In this document: piece after piece, positions 37,119 to 44,877 of the stretch
How the letters are laid out: each line of letters starts with the position of its first letter
How positions within the stretch are numbered: the stretch's first letter is position 1
Source: CAVSWT01 sp963731745
GTDB taxonomy: Bacteria; Bacteroidota; Ignavibacteria; Ignavibacteriales; Ignavibacteriaceae
Reading direction: 5' to 3'
Length of the DNA: 64,000 nucleotides
Assembly (NCBI GenBank): GCA_963731745.1
Contig: CAVSWT010000015.1
Coordinates: forward strand, 186,001-250,000
Translations under genes and position numbers: made by a program
Notes under the pieces: generated by a model
Seen by the model: the letters and a program-made list of their open reading frames with translations, nothing else
Database searches by the model: none
Told to the model about the DNA's origin: nothing

Positions 37119-37963
37119 AAGATTCCTTTTGTAGATGGAAGTGCACCTTCATTTCGTTCATCAAATCTGCATGCTTCATTTAATGCTTTCGCAAACGATT
37201 TGAAAATAGCTTCGATTTTATGGTGGTCATTTTTGCCGCTAGCTTTTATAAAAATATTTGCTTTCAAACCTGATGACAATCCTCTAAAAAATTCTTCAGT
37301 TAGTTCTGTCGGAAATTCGCCGACTTTTTCTCTGTTAAATTTACAATTAAAATTTAAATAATGTCTGCCGCCAAGATCGACTGCACAGACTGCAATTGCA
37401 TCATCCATGGGCAAATAAAAACCGTAACGCTTTATTCCTTTTTTGTCACCTAAAGCTTCCGCGATTGCGTTTCCCAAAGTTATTCCGACATCTTCGACTG
37501 TATGATGTTCATCAATTTGTAAATCACCCTTTACTCTAATATCTAATACGATATTTGCATGTCTTGCAATTTGCTCAAGCATGTGGTCAAAGAATCCAAT
37601 ACCTGTAGAAATTTTTGATTTGCCTTTTCCATCAAGCGATAAATTAATTTTTATATCTGTTTCTTTTGTTTTTCTATGCTGCGTAGAAGTTCTTAATTGA
37701 GAAAGAATTTTATTTACAGCTAATTCAAAGTTCTTTTCTTTTTTGATTGAAAATTCTTTTGTGAAACCTTTAATGCTTTTATTATTAAATGAAATGTTTT
37801 CACTTTTAAATATTTTTTGAAGTGAAGAATTAGTTTTCGAATTTATTACTTCGGAATAGAAATAAAATTCTCTGCTGGATAATTTTTTTAATCCGCTAAT
37901 CAGTCCTTTTGATTTAGGTGAATCAAAATCAAAGAAGCCTTTGTCTATATTTAATTTGTACAT
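37115..37963 (-). CDS. hisB: Imidazoleglycerol-phosphate dehydratase with a degenerate N-terminal domain
   Basis: 282 residues. From about residue 95 it is a normal IGPD: STGIGFFDHMLEQIARH, DEHHTVEDVGITLGNAI, and GKNDHHKIEAIFKSF near the end. The first 85-95 residues (start MYKLNIDKGFFDFDSPKSKG) occupy the position of the histidinol-phosphatase HAD domain of bifunctional HisB but are shorter (about 90 versus about 165 residues) and lack DxDGT and the zinc Cys cluster. So it should dehydrate IGP, while histidinol-phosphate phosphatase activity is not expected; no other candidate is in this operon. See findings. Confidence 0.92.
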   Translation of the reverse strand: MYKLNIDKGFFDFDSPKSKGLISGLKKLSSREFYFYSEVINSKTNSSLQKIFKSENISFNNKSIKGFTKEFSIKKEKNFELAVNKILSQLRTSTQHRKTKETDIKINLSLDGKGKSKISTGIGFFDHMLEQIARHANIVLDIRVKGDLQIDEHHTVEDVGITLGNAIAEALGDKKGIKRYGFYLPMDDAIAVCAVDLGGRHYLNFNCKFNREKVGEFPTELTEEFFRGLSSGLKANIFIKASGKNDHHKIEAIFKSFAKALNEACRFDERNEGALPSTKGIL

Positions 37964-37965
37964 TA

Positions 37966-39015
37966 CTAAAGTAACTTTCTAATTTCTTCCCAAAGAATAT
38001 CATTCTCTTCTTCATTGCCTATTGATATTCTCAAGCATCCCTCCAGTTTCGGTTGTGAGCTTCTATCTCTGATTATTACTCCTTTTTCAGCCAGCTGCTT
38101 TTGAATATCTTTAGGATTAGCACATTTAATTAATAAAAAATTAGCATCAGAATGAAATACTTTTTCAATTCCGGTTAAAGTCTCTAATTGATTCTTTAAT
38201 CTTTCTCTTTCTCTTATGATTGACGAAATGTACTGCTTTTTAGTTTCATTATTTTCGATTGCTTTTAAAACCGCAAATCTTGTAAGAGAATTAATATTGT
38301 ACGGAGCTTTAACTTTAAATAAATAACTTGTGATTTCTGGATTTGCAATTGAATATCCAAGTCTTATTCCAGCTAATCCCCACGCTTTTGAAAAAGTTCT
38401 CATCACAATAAGATTTTTATGATTATGAACTTCATTTATAAGACTTCCTCCTTCAGCAAAATCAATATAAGCTTCATCGATTACAATTATGCATTTAAGT
38501 TCGCCACATAATTTTAGCACATCTTCTTTGTTCAATAAATTTCCCGTAGGATTATTCGGTGAACAAAGAAAGACTATTTTTGTTTTTTCGTCACAGGCGT
38601 TAATTGTTTTATCAACATCAATTTGAAAATCATCTGTTAATAAAATTTCTTTGGTTTGAATGTTATTTATGTTGCATGAAACTTTGTACATACCGTAAGT
38701 TGGTTCTGGAATAACAACATTATCGGTTTTCGGTTCACAAAAAATTCTAATCAGCAAATCAATTATTTCATCCGAGCCGACACCAAAGAATAAACTGTCT
38801 TCTTTAATTTCATAAAGTTTAGATACTGTTTTCCTCAAATCTTTTTGATGAGGGTCGGGATAACGATTTAAATGTAATTCACTAATCTCATTAAAAGTCG
38901 AGCCCCAGCTATTTTCATTTGCATCAAGCAAAATTCCGCTTTCGTAAATATCTCGAGCAGATGTATATGGCTTTAAGTCTAAAATATTTTTTCTTATAAG
39001 ATTCTTAATTTCCAT
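37966..39015 (-). CDS. hisC: Histidinol-phosphate aminotransferase
   Basis: 349 residues, a class I/II pyridoxal phosphate aminotransferase. The PLP Lys is Lys210 in RTFSKAWGLAGIRLGY; NNPTG (154-158) and DEAYIDF (180-186) are also typical. It converts imidazole acetol phosphate to histidinol phosphate. It starts 6 bases after hisD ends and stops 2 bases before hisB. Confidence 0.96.
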   Translation of the reverse strand: MEIKNLIRKNILDLKPYTSARDIYESGILLDANENSWGSTFNEISELHLNRYPDPHQKDLRKTVSKLYEIKEDSLFFGVGSDEIIDLLIRIFCEPKTDNVVIPEPTYGMYKVSCNINNIQTKEILLTDDFQIDVDKTINACDEKTKIVFLCSPNNPTGNLLNKEDVLKLCGELKCIIVIDEAYIDFAEGGSLINEVHNHKNLIVMRTFSKAWGLAGIRLGYSIANPEITSYLFKVKAPYNINSLTRFAVLKAIENNETKKQYISSIIRERERLKNQLETLTGIEKVFHSDANFLLIKCANPKDIQKQLAEKGVIIRDRSSQPKLEGCLRISIGNEEENDILWEEIRKLL

Positions 39016-39021
39016 TTGTGA

Positions 39022-40311
39022 CTATTTATTTTTTAACCTGATTGAAACGGCATTTTTATGAGCCTGCAAACCTTCTACTTCTGCAAGCGTTTCAACCGTT
39101 TTTGAAATATTTTTTAATCCTTCTTTTGTAAGATTCTGAAAAGTTATTGACTTCATAAACGATTCAACATTTACACCGCTGAAAGTTTTTGCATAACCAT
39201 AAGTCGGCAATGAATGATTTGTACCTGAAGCATAATCGCCAACGCTTTCAGGGGAATACTTTCCGACAAAAACAGACCCGGCATTTATTATTTTATTTTT
39301 TATCTTTTCCGCATATTCAAAATTCAAAATCAAATGTTCAGGGGCATAAGAATTACTAAAAGCAATAGCTTCTTCAAAATCATCAACAATTAATGCGAAT
39401 GAATTTTCTAATGATTTTGAAGCAAAACCTTTTCTCGGCAAGTCTTCAATTTGAATTTTTATTTCATTCAAAACTTCTTCTACTTTTTTATCCGAAGTTG
39501 AAACAAGCACGACTTGCGAATCACTTCCGTGTTCTGCCTGCGAAAGCAAATCTGCGGCTGCGAAAGACGCATTTGAATTTTCATCAACGATAACAAGCAC
39601 TTCACTTGGACCCGCAGGCATATCAATAGAACATCCTTCAGCATCTATGCTTACTAATAATTTTGCTGAAGTTACATATTGATTGCCCGGCCCGAAAATT
39701 TTATTAACTTTTTCGATTGTTTCGTCACCATAAGCCATTAACCCAATTGCCTGCGCTCCACCGATTTTATAAAATTCATTAATCCCGCAAAGCTTAGCTG
39801 CATAAAGTAAAGGATAATTTATTTTTCCATCTTTTGAAGGAGAACAAACAACAACTCTTTTGCATCCGGCAATTTGAGCTGGAATTCCAAGCATTAACAT
39901 TGTGGATGGGAGCACTGCATTACCGCCCGGTACATATAATCCAACATTTTCAATTGGCCTAAATTCTCGCGAGCAATTAATTCCTTTCATCGTTTCAACT
40001 TCGTAACTTTTTGGCAATTGCTGTTGATGAAAATTATGTATGTTTTCGAATGCTGTTCTGATTGCTTCTTTTATTTCAGATGATAATTTTTTTTCTGCTT
40101 CGTTAAATTCATTCTCCCTGACTAAAAGATTTTCTTCTTCAAAACCATCAAATTTTTTTGCATATTTTTTTGCTGCTGATAAACCGTTTGCTTTAATATC
40201 TTCTAAAATCGGCTTAACGATTTTAAACACCTTTTCATTATCAATTGAAGGACGTTTTGTTAAATCCTTAATTTCGGTTTTTGATAATTTGTTGTAATAA
40301 TATTTTTTCAT
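39022..40311 (-). CDS. hisD: Histidinol dehydrogenase
   Basis: 429 residues, full length. GLYVPGGNAVLPSTMLMLGIPA, FGPGNQYVTSAKLL, DMPAGPSEVLVI, SQAEHGSDSQV and the late SVGDYASGTNHSLPTYGYA are diagnostic, with the His of the active site and zinc ligands inside them. It performs the last two oxidations to histidine with NAD. A gap of about 50 bases separates it from the four-helix gene. Confidence 0.97.
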   Translation of the reverse strand: MKKYYYNKLSKTEIKDLTKRPSIDNEKVFKIVKPILEDIKANGLSAAKKYAKKFDGFEEENLLVRENEFNEAEKKLSSEIKEAIRTAFENIHNFHQQQLPKSYEVETMKGINCSREFRPIENVGLYVPGGNAVLPSTMLMLGIPAQIAGCKRVVVCSPSKDGKINYPLLYAAKLCGINEFYKIGGAQAIGLMAYGDETIEKVNKIFGPGNQYVTSAKLLVSIDAEGCSIDMPAGPSEVLVIVDENSNASFAAADLLSQAEHGSDSQVVLVSTSDKKVEEVLNEIKIQIEDLPRKGFASKSLENSFALIVDDFEEAIAFSNSYAPEHLILNFEYAEKIKNKIINAGSVFVGKYSPESVGDYASGTNHSLPTYGYAKTFSGVNVESFMKSITFQNLTKEGLKNISKTVETLAEVEGLQAHKNAVSIRLKNK

Positions 40312-40364
40312 GTTGAGTTTATGAGTAAATGAGTAAAAGAGTTTATGAGATTATAAATTAATGA

Positions 40365-40712
40365 TTAATTGTTTTTTAAATATTTAATTAGGTTCAATAA
40401 CATTTTTCTGATTGTTTCAATTTTACTGAAAATTTCCGAAGAAATTATATATCCTAATTTTTCAGATATAATTACTTGCGTTTCTAATTCAGATAATGAA
40501 CCTAAGCTTATCTACAAAAATTGAATATATTCTTTTTTAGAATTCCGGGCAGCACCTTCAGCAATATTTGAAGGTATTGAAATCGCCGATCTTCTAATTT
40601 GAGAAGTCAATCCATACAACTCTTCTTTTGGAAAGGTTTTGGTTAAAGCATAAATCTCAACAACTAATTCAATACTCAAATTATAGACTTTTAAATCTTT
40701 ATGTGTCTGCAT
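40365..40712 (-). pseudogene. Four-helix bundle protein (S23/IVP type) with an in-frame stop
   Basis: The first 66 residues (HKDLKVYNLSIELVVEIYALTKTFPKEELYGLTSQIRRSAISIPSNIAEGAAR) are typical of the four-helix bundle family related to the 23S rRNA intervening-sequence protein. A TAG stop at 40512-40514 follows EYIQFL, but the same frame continues with ISLGSLSELETQVIIS and ends at 40365, giving the normal total of about 115 residues. Tyr is expected at the stop position. Thus the gene has a nonsense change or a base error. It lies between hisG and hisD, where it has no known role. Confidence 0.75.
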
Positions 40713-40755
40713 TTAATTCCACATTCACGCATTAACTCATCTACCCATCTACTTA

Positions 40756-41622
40756 TTAAAGGATCATATTTTCAATTGGCAGCAATAAAATTCCAGATGC
40801 ACCCGCAGCTTTTAAATCATCTACAATACTCCAAAATTTTTCAGAGGGAATAACAGCATGAACCGCTAACATTTTTTCATCTGCTAAATGGAGTATGGTT
40901 GGACTTTTTAATGAAGGTATTAGTCCGGTAATTTTATTGAGAGAATCTTTAGGAACATTCATCATAAGGTACTTGGAAGATTGTGCTTTTTGTACGGAAC
41001 GAATTCTCTTTAATAAATCATTAACAATTTGATTTTTATTTTCATCTTCAAATTTATCAGATGAAGAAATTAATACAGCTTCCGAATCATAAACTTTAAA
41101 AGATTTTTTCAACTTATTCATCATTAAAGTGTTTCCGGTAGAAACAATATCGCAAATCAAATCAGCAACTCCAAGAGATGGTGCAATCTCAACCGATCCG
41201 CTCAGCTCAATTATTTTCGCGTTTAAATTGTTTTCTTTAAGGAAATTTTTTAGGATTAGAGGATGTGATGTGGCAATAGTTTTATTATTAATCTCTTCAA
41301 TATTTTTTAACACTTTATTTTCAGGATAAGCAATTAAAAGGCTGCATCTTCCGAATCCTAATTTTTCAAGAGTTACGGGGTTTGTCTGTTTTTCATAAAT
41401 TATATTTTCGCCCACAATTCCTATATCAGCTACCCCATCTCTTACATATTCGGGAATATCATCATCACGAAGAAATAAAATATCAAGAGGAAAATTTCTT
41501 ACTGAAATTACAAGTCTCTCAGAATAATTTTCAATATCCAATCCGCAATTGCGTAAAAGATTTAACGATTTTTCAGTTAATCTTCCTTTACTTTGAATTG
41601 CCAGTTTTAAGTTACCGTTCAT
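40756..41622 (-). CDS. hisG: ATP phosphoribosyltransferase, long form
   Basis: 288 residues, so the long (hexameric, HisZ-independent) type with a C-terminal regulatory domain. Start LKLAIQSKGRLTEKSLNLLR, PPi-loop region DLICDIVSTGNTLMMNKLK, and the C-terminal DSLNKITGLIPSLKSPTILHL plus HAVIPSEKFWSIVDDLKAAGASGILLLPIE, the ACT-like regulatory domain. It starts histidine synthesis and is usually inhibited by histidine. The ATG has an AAGGA site. It lies about 206 bases after the leader peptide stop. Confidence 0.97.
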   Translation of the reverse strand: MNGNLKLAIQSKGRLTEKSLNLLRNCGLDIENYSERLVISVRNFPLDILFLRDDDIPEYVRDGVADIGIVGENIIYEKQTNPVTLEKLGFGRCSLLIAYPENKVLKNIEEINNKTIATSHPLILKNFLKENNLNAKIIELSGSVEIAPSLGVADLICDIVSTGNTLMMNKLKKSFKVYDSEAVLISSSDKFEDENKNQIVNDLLKRIRSVQKAQSSKYLMMNVPKDSLNKITGLIPSLKSPTILHLADEKMLAVHAVIPSEKFWSIVDDLKAAGASGILLLPIENMIL

Positions 41623-41740
41623 TAATCGTCCTTATTCTTTTCAATATTTTTTCATTTTATTTTTTAAAATCCTTTCATCTCACAAAAAGGAACTACCACA
41701 AGAGAACACGGAGTTACTCAGATCAAATGCACATCTTTTA

Positions 41741-41771
41741 CAAACCCAATTTCTTTAAGAAATTGGGTTTG
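41741..41771. repeat. Palindromic repeat, CAAACCCAATTTCTT-type, copy 1
   Basis: A near-perfect 31-base palindrome: CAAACCCAATTTCTT at 41741-41755 and its reverse complement at 41757-41771. It lies in the his leader, downstream of the attenuator. Related palindromes are at 43453-43485, 50235-50267 and, degenerate, 60891-60917, so it is one of a family and not a gene-specific terminator. Confidence 0.7.
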
Positions 41772-41780
41772 TTTAAAACT

Positions 41781-41804
41781 AAAAACCCCGACAAAAGCCG
41801 GGGT
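41781..41804 (-). terminator. Attenuator terminator of the his leader
   Basis: On the minus strand ACCCCG pairs with CGGGGT (41799-41804 with 41785-41790), with a possible extra G-T and C-G pair inside, a TTTT loop and a T-tract right after (41785-41781). It follows the hisL stop by about 24 bases and precedes hisG by about 160. It has the form of an intrinsic terminator and, together with the His codons of hisL, of a transcription attenuator. Confidence 0.8.
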
Positions 41805-41828
41805 GTTGAAAAAATTCTATTTCCTTAA

Positions 41829-41909
41829 TTAGCACGCACCGGCATAAACATCTATTGGATGATGATGTAAATGATGGTGGATATTAGTATTTAAATTTTC
41901 TCTTTTCAT
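41829..41909 (-). CDS. hisL: His operon leader peptide
   Basis: A 26-codon frame, ATG at 41907-41909, TAA at 41829-41831, too short for standard ORF calling. It has six His codons of seven in a row (HHHLHHH) followed by PIDVYAGAC. Clustered His codons just before a terminator hairpin are the hallmark of his attenuation: when charged tRNA-His is scarce the ribosome stalls here and the terminator should not form. No Shine-Dalgarno site is seen; the TSS inferred from the promoter is only about 5 bases upstream. Confidence 0.85.
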   Translation of the reverse strand: MKRENLNTNIHHHLHHHPIDVYAGAC

Positions 41910-41918
41910 ATCGTGGTG

Positions 41919-41949
41919 CAAAATTAACTAAAGAATTGAATAATTCAAA
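41919..41949 (-). promoter_or_regulatory. Bacteroidota-type promoter of the his operon
   Basis: On the minus strand TTTG (41949-41946), 19-base spacer, then TAATTTTG (41926-41919), a match to the -33/-7 form TTTG and TAnnTTTG of Bacteroidota primary sigma. TTTG also occurs four bases further upstream. The predicted start of transcription is around 41914, five bases before hisL, so the leader mRNA is nearly leaderless. Confidence 0.65.
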
Positions 41950-42001
41950 CAAATAAAATTATAGAACTATAATTTTTTATTAAAACTTAAGCTTACTTAT
42001 G

Positions 42002-42217
42002 TTAATCATCCAGTTCTTCGCATAAAAATCCAAAATTACTTACCCGATCTCTTATTTCATTTACTTGTAAATCTTCACCCACAACCCGCAAAACTTTGTC
42101 AGAATCTTCAAGGTCAATAGTGCAATTTTGAATTTCGTAAGTATTGCTCAATAAATTTTTAACTGGGTTAAATTCGGACGAAGAATAAATATTTGTTTTA
42201 AATATTAATACTTCCAT
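42002..42217 (-). CDS. Small HMA-fold-like protein without the CxxC
   Basis: 71 residues. The pattern LIFKTNIYSSSEFNPVKNLLSNTYEIQNCTIDLEDSDKVLRVVG resembles a heavy-metal-associated domain (beta-alpha-beta), as found in small Bacteroidota proteins with FKTNINCGGCV. Here the loop has YSSSEF where CGGC would be, so metal binding is not expected. Alternative: an unrelated ferredoxin-like fold. It is 61 bases after the 2-TM protein and in the same direction as the sigma factor gene. Confidence 0.5.
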   Translation of the reverse strand: MEVLIFKTNIYSSSEFNPVKNLLSNTYEIQNCTIDLEDSDKVLRVVGEDLQVNEIRDRVSNFGFLCEELDD

Positions 42218-42278
42218 CGATTCTCCTTAACATAATTATTGATAATTGTATTTTTTAATAATTATCTTCTTCTGCATA

Positions 42279-42581
42279 TTATTCAGATTTTAATTCTTGG
42301 TCATTTTCATTTGAATGAGCTTCTCCAAATTTCTGATGCCAGTAATCGTGGCGCTTTTTATAATAGTAAGGCGATGGTTTCTTTCCTACACCTGTAAAAA
42401 TAATTTTCGATAAAATTAATATTCCCAACGCCTGGAAATAATTAATTGTCGTTAATCCGAAGATTGCCGGCATAAGCCAATTCCATAGCAGCATAAGCAC
42501 AAGGCTCATCACCGTTAAAAAAACAATTACGAAAATGAATCCTTTTAAAAACATTCTTCGTTTGTTATAATAGCCGCACAT
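42279..42581 (-). CDS. Small two-helix membrane protein next to ECF sigma factor
   Basis: 100 residues, two hydrophobic segments (about 13-36 and 40-60) with a charged tail KPSPYYYKKRHDYWHQKFGEAHSNEND. It starts one base after the sigma factor stop, so both are translated from one message. The position is that of an anti-sigma factor, but there is no zinc-finger motif, so this role is a guess. Confidence 0.6.
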   Translation of the reverse strand: MCGYYNKRRMFLKGFIFVIVFLTVMSLVLMLLWNWLMPAIFGLTTINYFQALGILILSKIIFTGVGKKPSPYYYKKRHDYWHQKFGEAHSNENDQELKSE

Positions 42582-42582
42582 T

Positions 42583-43137
42583 TTATAACTCCTTGTATAG
42601 ATTTTTTAATTTACTTCTTAAATACAAAACCGCGTATCGTTTTCTTGAGAGCAGAGTATTTATGGGGACGTTTTTCATTTCCGAAATTTCTTTAAAGCTT
42701 AACCCGTCGTATTCATTCATCACAAAAACTTCTTTTTGTTCTTCGGGAATTTCATCCAGCGCTTTTTCAATTTCTTCATTGATAACACTCTGCCAATAAA
42801 TTTCATCCGGCATTTCACTAAGATCCGGAAGAATATCACTCAAGTTTAAAACTTCATCCTCTTCATCTTTATTATTAACGATTTTTGTATCGGGAAGAGG
42901 TTCTGTTTTTTTCTTTCTGTAAAGATCAATAATTTTATTTTTTGCGATGCGAATCAGCCAGGCAGAAATCCTTTCAATAAATTGAATATCTTCGTAGCCG
43001 CTTACCAATTGGTACATAACTTCCTGTAAAATATCTTCGGCATCTTCTTGAGTAGGCACATTTTTCCTGATGAAGCCTAAAAGCTTGCCGCGTTCCTTTT
43101 TATAAGTTAATTCTATCTGTCTTGCGTTTTCAGTCAT
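42583..43137 (-). CDS. ECF-type RNA polymerase sigma factor
   Basis: 184 residues, with sigma-2 (ERGKLLGFIRKNVPTQEDAEDILQEVMYQLV, ... AWLIRIAKNKIIDLYRKKK) and sigma-4 (ALDEIPEEQKEVFVMNEYDGLSFKEISEMKNVPINTLLSRKRYAVLYLRSKL). No signal or membrane segment. The linker holds many acidic residues. It forms an operon with the two-helix protein. Confidence 0.93.
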   Translation of the reverse strand: MTENARQIELTYKKERGKLLGFIRKNVPTQEDAEDILQEVMYQLVSGYEDIQFIERISAWLIRIAKNKIIDLYRKKKTEPLPDTKIVNNKDEEDEVLNLSDILPDLSEMPDEIYWQSVINEEIEKALDEIPEEQKEVFVMNEYDGLSFKEISEMKNVPINTLLSRKRYAVLYLRSKLKNLYKEL

Positions 43138-43340
43138 TCACAAAAATTTTTGTTTCTATTGAGTAAGACGAATAAGTGCGGAAATTATTTTAACGAAATT
43201 ATAGATAATTAGTTTAAAACTATATCTTTATTTTTTAAGTGGATTTAGAGGTTAAATGAATGGTTTATTTTGAAATTTAATTAAATCAAAGACTTAATGT
43301 TAAGGAAGAAATATGACAATTATAACAAATAGTATTTAAT

Positions 43341-43444
43341 GTAGAGACGCTCCGGTGGAGCGTCTTAAATTGTAATATCAAAATTATTGAAAAATATATT
43401 ATTATTAGATTATTATATAAGACGCCTCACCGAGGCGTCTCTAC
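43341..43444. repeat. Paired hairpin (REP/BIME-like) element
   Basis: Two hairpins in opposite orientation: AGACGCTCC-GGT-GGAGCGTCT (43345-43365) and AGACGCCTC-ACC-GAGGCGTCT (43420-43440), each with a 9-bp stem and 3-base loop. The outer borders are perfect 10-bp inverted repeats, GTAGAGACGC (43341-43350) and GCGTCTCTAC (43435-43444). Such pairs of short palindromes are usual for REP/BIME or MITE-like intergenic elements. Confidence 0.75.
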
Positions 43445-43452
43445 CAAATATT

Positions 43453-43485
43453 ACAAACCCAATTTCTCAAAGAAATTGAGTTTGT
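43453..43485. repeat. Palindromic repeat, copy 2
   Basis: 15-bp stem with one mismatch (ACAAACCCAATTTCT with AGAAATTGAGTTTGT) and a 3-base loop. It shares CAAACCCAATTTCT with copy 1 at 41741. It lies 22 bases from the end of the propeller lipoprotein gene and could act as its terminator. Confidence 0.65.
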
Positions 43486-43507
43486 TAATTATTACCTCTA
43501 AATCAAC

Positions 43508-44678
43508 TTAATTGGCAGCTAAACCAGCACTACCCGCCGGCAAGCCAGATACCGTTTGTATTGGATAAAGATTACCATGACCGTTATTAATTCTAAACAC
43601 ACTTATTGTTTGATTACCTGAATTTAAGCAATATAAAAATTGTGAGTTATTGCTGATTGCCATATCAATTGGTTTTGAACCATCTCCTGTTGAACCTGTA
43701 TTTCCTCCATCATTAAATAATACTATGCTTCCGTTATGTTTAATTCTGTAACCGGAAATGTTACCGGTTCCCGTATTTGAGGTATAAGTGAATTTTCCAT
43801 TTTTAGTAACGACCACCCAGCAAGGAGCCGTTTGTGTATTTGCAACAGGGCCGGTAATTAATTCTACTCCACTTGCACTTACATTATATGAAGACATAGC
43901 TCCAGCACCTGCTCCTCCACCAAAAGCATCTGAAACAATTAATCTTCCTCGTTTATCAAATTCAAATCCAAATGGCGTGTCACCGGCTGATGCAATTACG
44001 GTTGGCCCATTTGCAATTCCATCACTGCTTACGCTATATGAACTAATAACATTTGTAGCTTTTTCGGTTACAACTAAAACATTTCCCCATGGATTAAATT
44101 CGACTTGCGCCGGCCCTGATGCACCGGTGCTTAAAGGTTTTGTAGAACCGGTAATTTGTGAAAGGGTTCCGTCACGAGAAATTTTAAAGCCTGTTATATT
44201 TCCGGTGCCACCTGAATTCAATACATAAAGCAGTCTATCATGAACAGTCAAGCTGATTGGAGTTGTACCGCCTGAAGGTTTTTTATCAACTAAAGATAAG
44301 CCGTTTTTATTAATTGATAATACAGAAACATCATTGCTGCCTGCATTTACCGCAAATATAAATCTTCCTCTATTAACAACCGCTCCTTGTGAACCTAATC
44401 CGGCACCAGTTCCAGTGCCGCCTGTTGAATATGAACCTGAAAGCCTTAATCTTCCATTATGTGATCTTGAATAAACCATAACTTCATTACCGGAGGTAGA
44501 GTTTGAAAGAGTATAAACAGCAAAATAATTGCTGCCCGGCCCTCCGTCTTTAGCCAATCCGTCTACCTGGTCAGAATCAACGGGACTATCAATAGAACTC
44601 ATGTCATTCTTTTGACAGCCGAAAAATGAAATCAATACAATCAAAAAAAGAAATGGGAAAAATTTCTTTGGCTCTCAT
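43508..44678 (-). CDS. Beta-propeller (lactonase/YVTN-like) lipoprotein, start broken by a frameshift
   Basis: The main frame starts at a TTG (44644) inside a hydrophobic stretch, too late for a signal peptide. A good ATG with an AAAGGAG site lies at 44678, but in another frame; one extra base between about 44657 and 44674 joins it to PFLFLIVLISFFGC, a perfect lipobox. Restored length is about 389 residues. The body is made of about seven blades with FNPWGNVLVVTEKATNVISSYSVSSDG-type repeats, like the 6-phosphogluconolactonase/YVTN family. Enzyme activity is not shown. High Gly/Ser/Thr content agrees with an exported protein. Confidence 0.8.
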
Positions 44679-44877
44679 AGCATTAGCTCCTTTTATTAGT
44701 TATACATAATTGGTTTGGAATGGTAAAATGCAGGAAGGATGTCACAAGACTGTCACGAAGATTTAAAATTTTTGAATTACCTGCCTTTGAGTGAAAATTT
44801 CGATTTCTTTTCTAACTTTGTCCCGACGATATTATTGAATAAATTTATTTTTTCATTTCAAAAATCTAAAAATTAAT

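Larger units (their letters stand above)
43138..43507. other. 370-base gap with palindromic elements
   Basis: Between the sigma factor start and the end of the propeller lipoprotein gene. It contains two adjoining palindromic elements (43341-43444 and 43453-43485, annotated separately) and AT-rich sequence on the sigma side that may hold its promoter. No coding frame is supported. Confidence 0.5.

Noticed and set aside
41382..41828. 148-residue open frame on the plus strand, opposite hisG and the leader
   Set aside because: Antisense to a well-conserved gene; low-complexity with many Phe/Leu/Lys; no known motif.
43788..44228. 146-residue open frame opposite the propeller lipoprotein
   Set aside because: Shadow of the Gly/Thr-rich repeats; rich in Pro and Ala from antisense codons.
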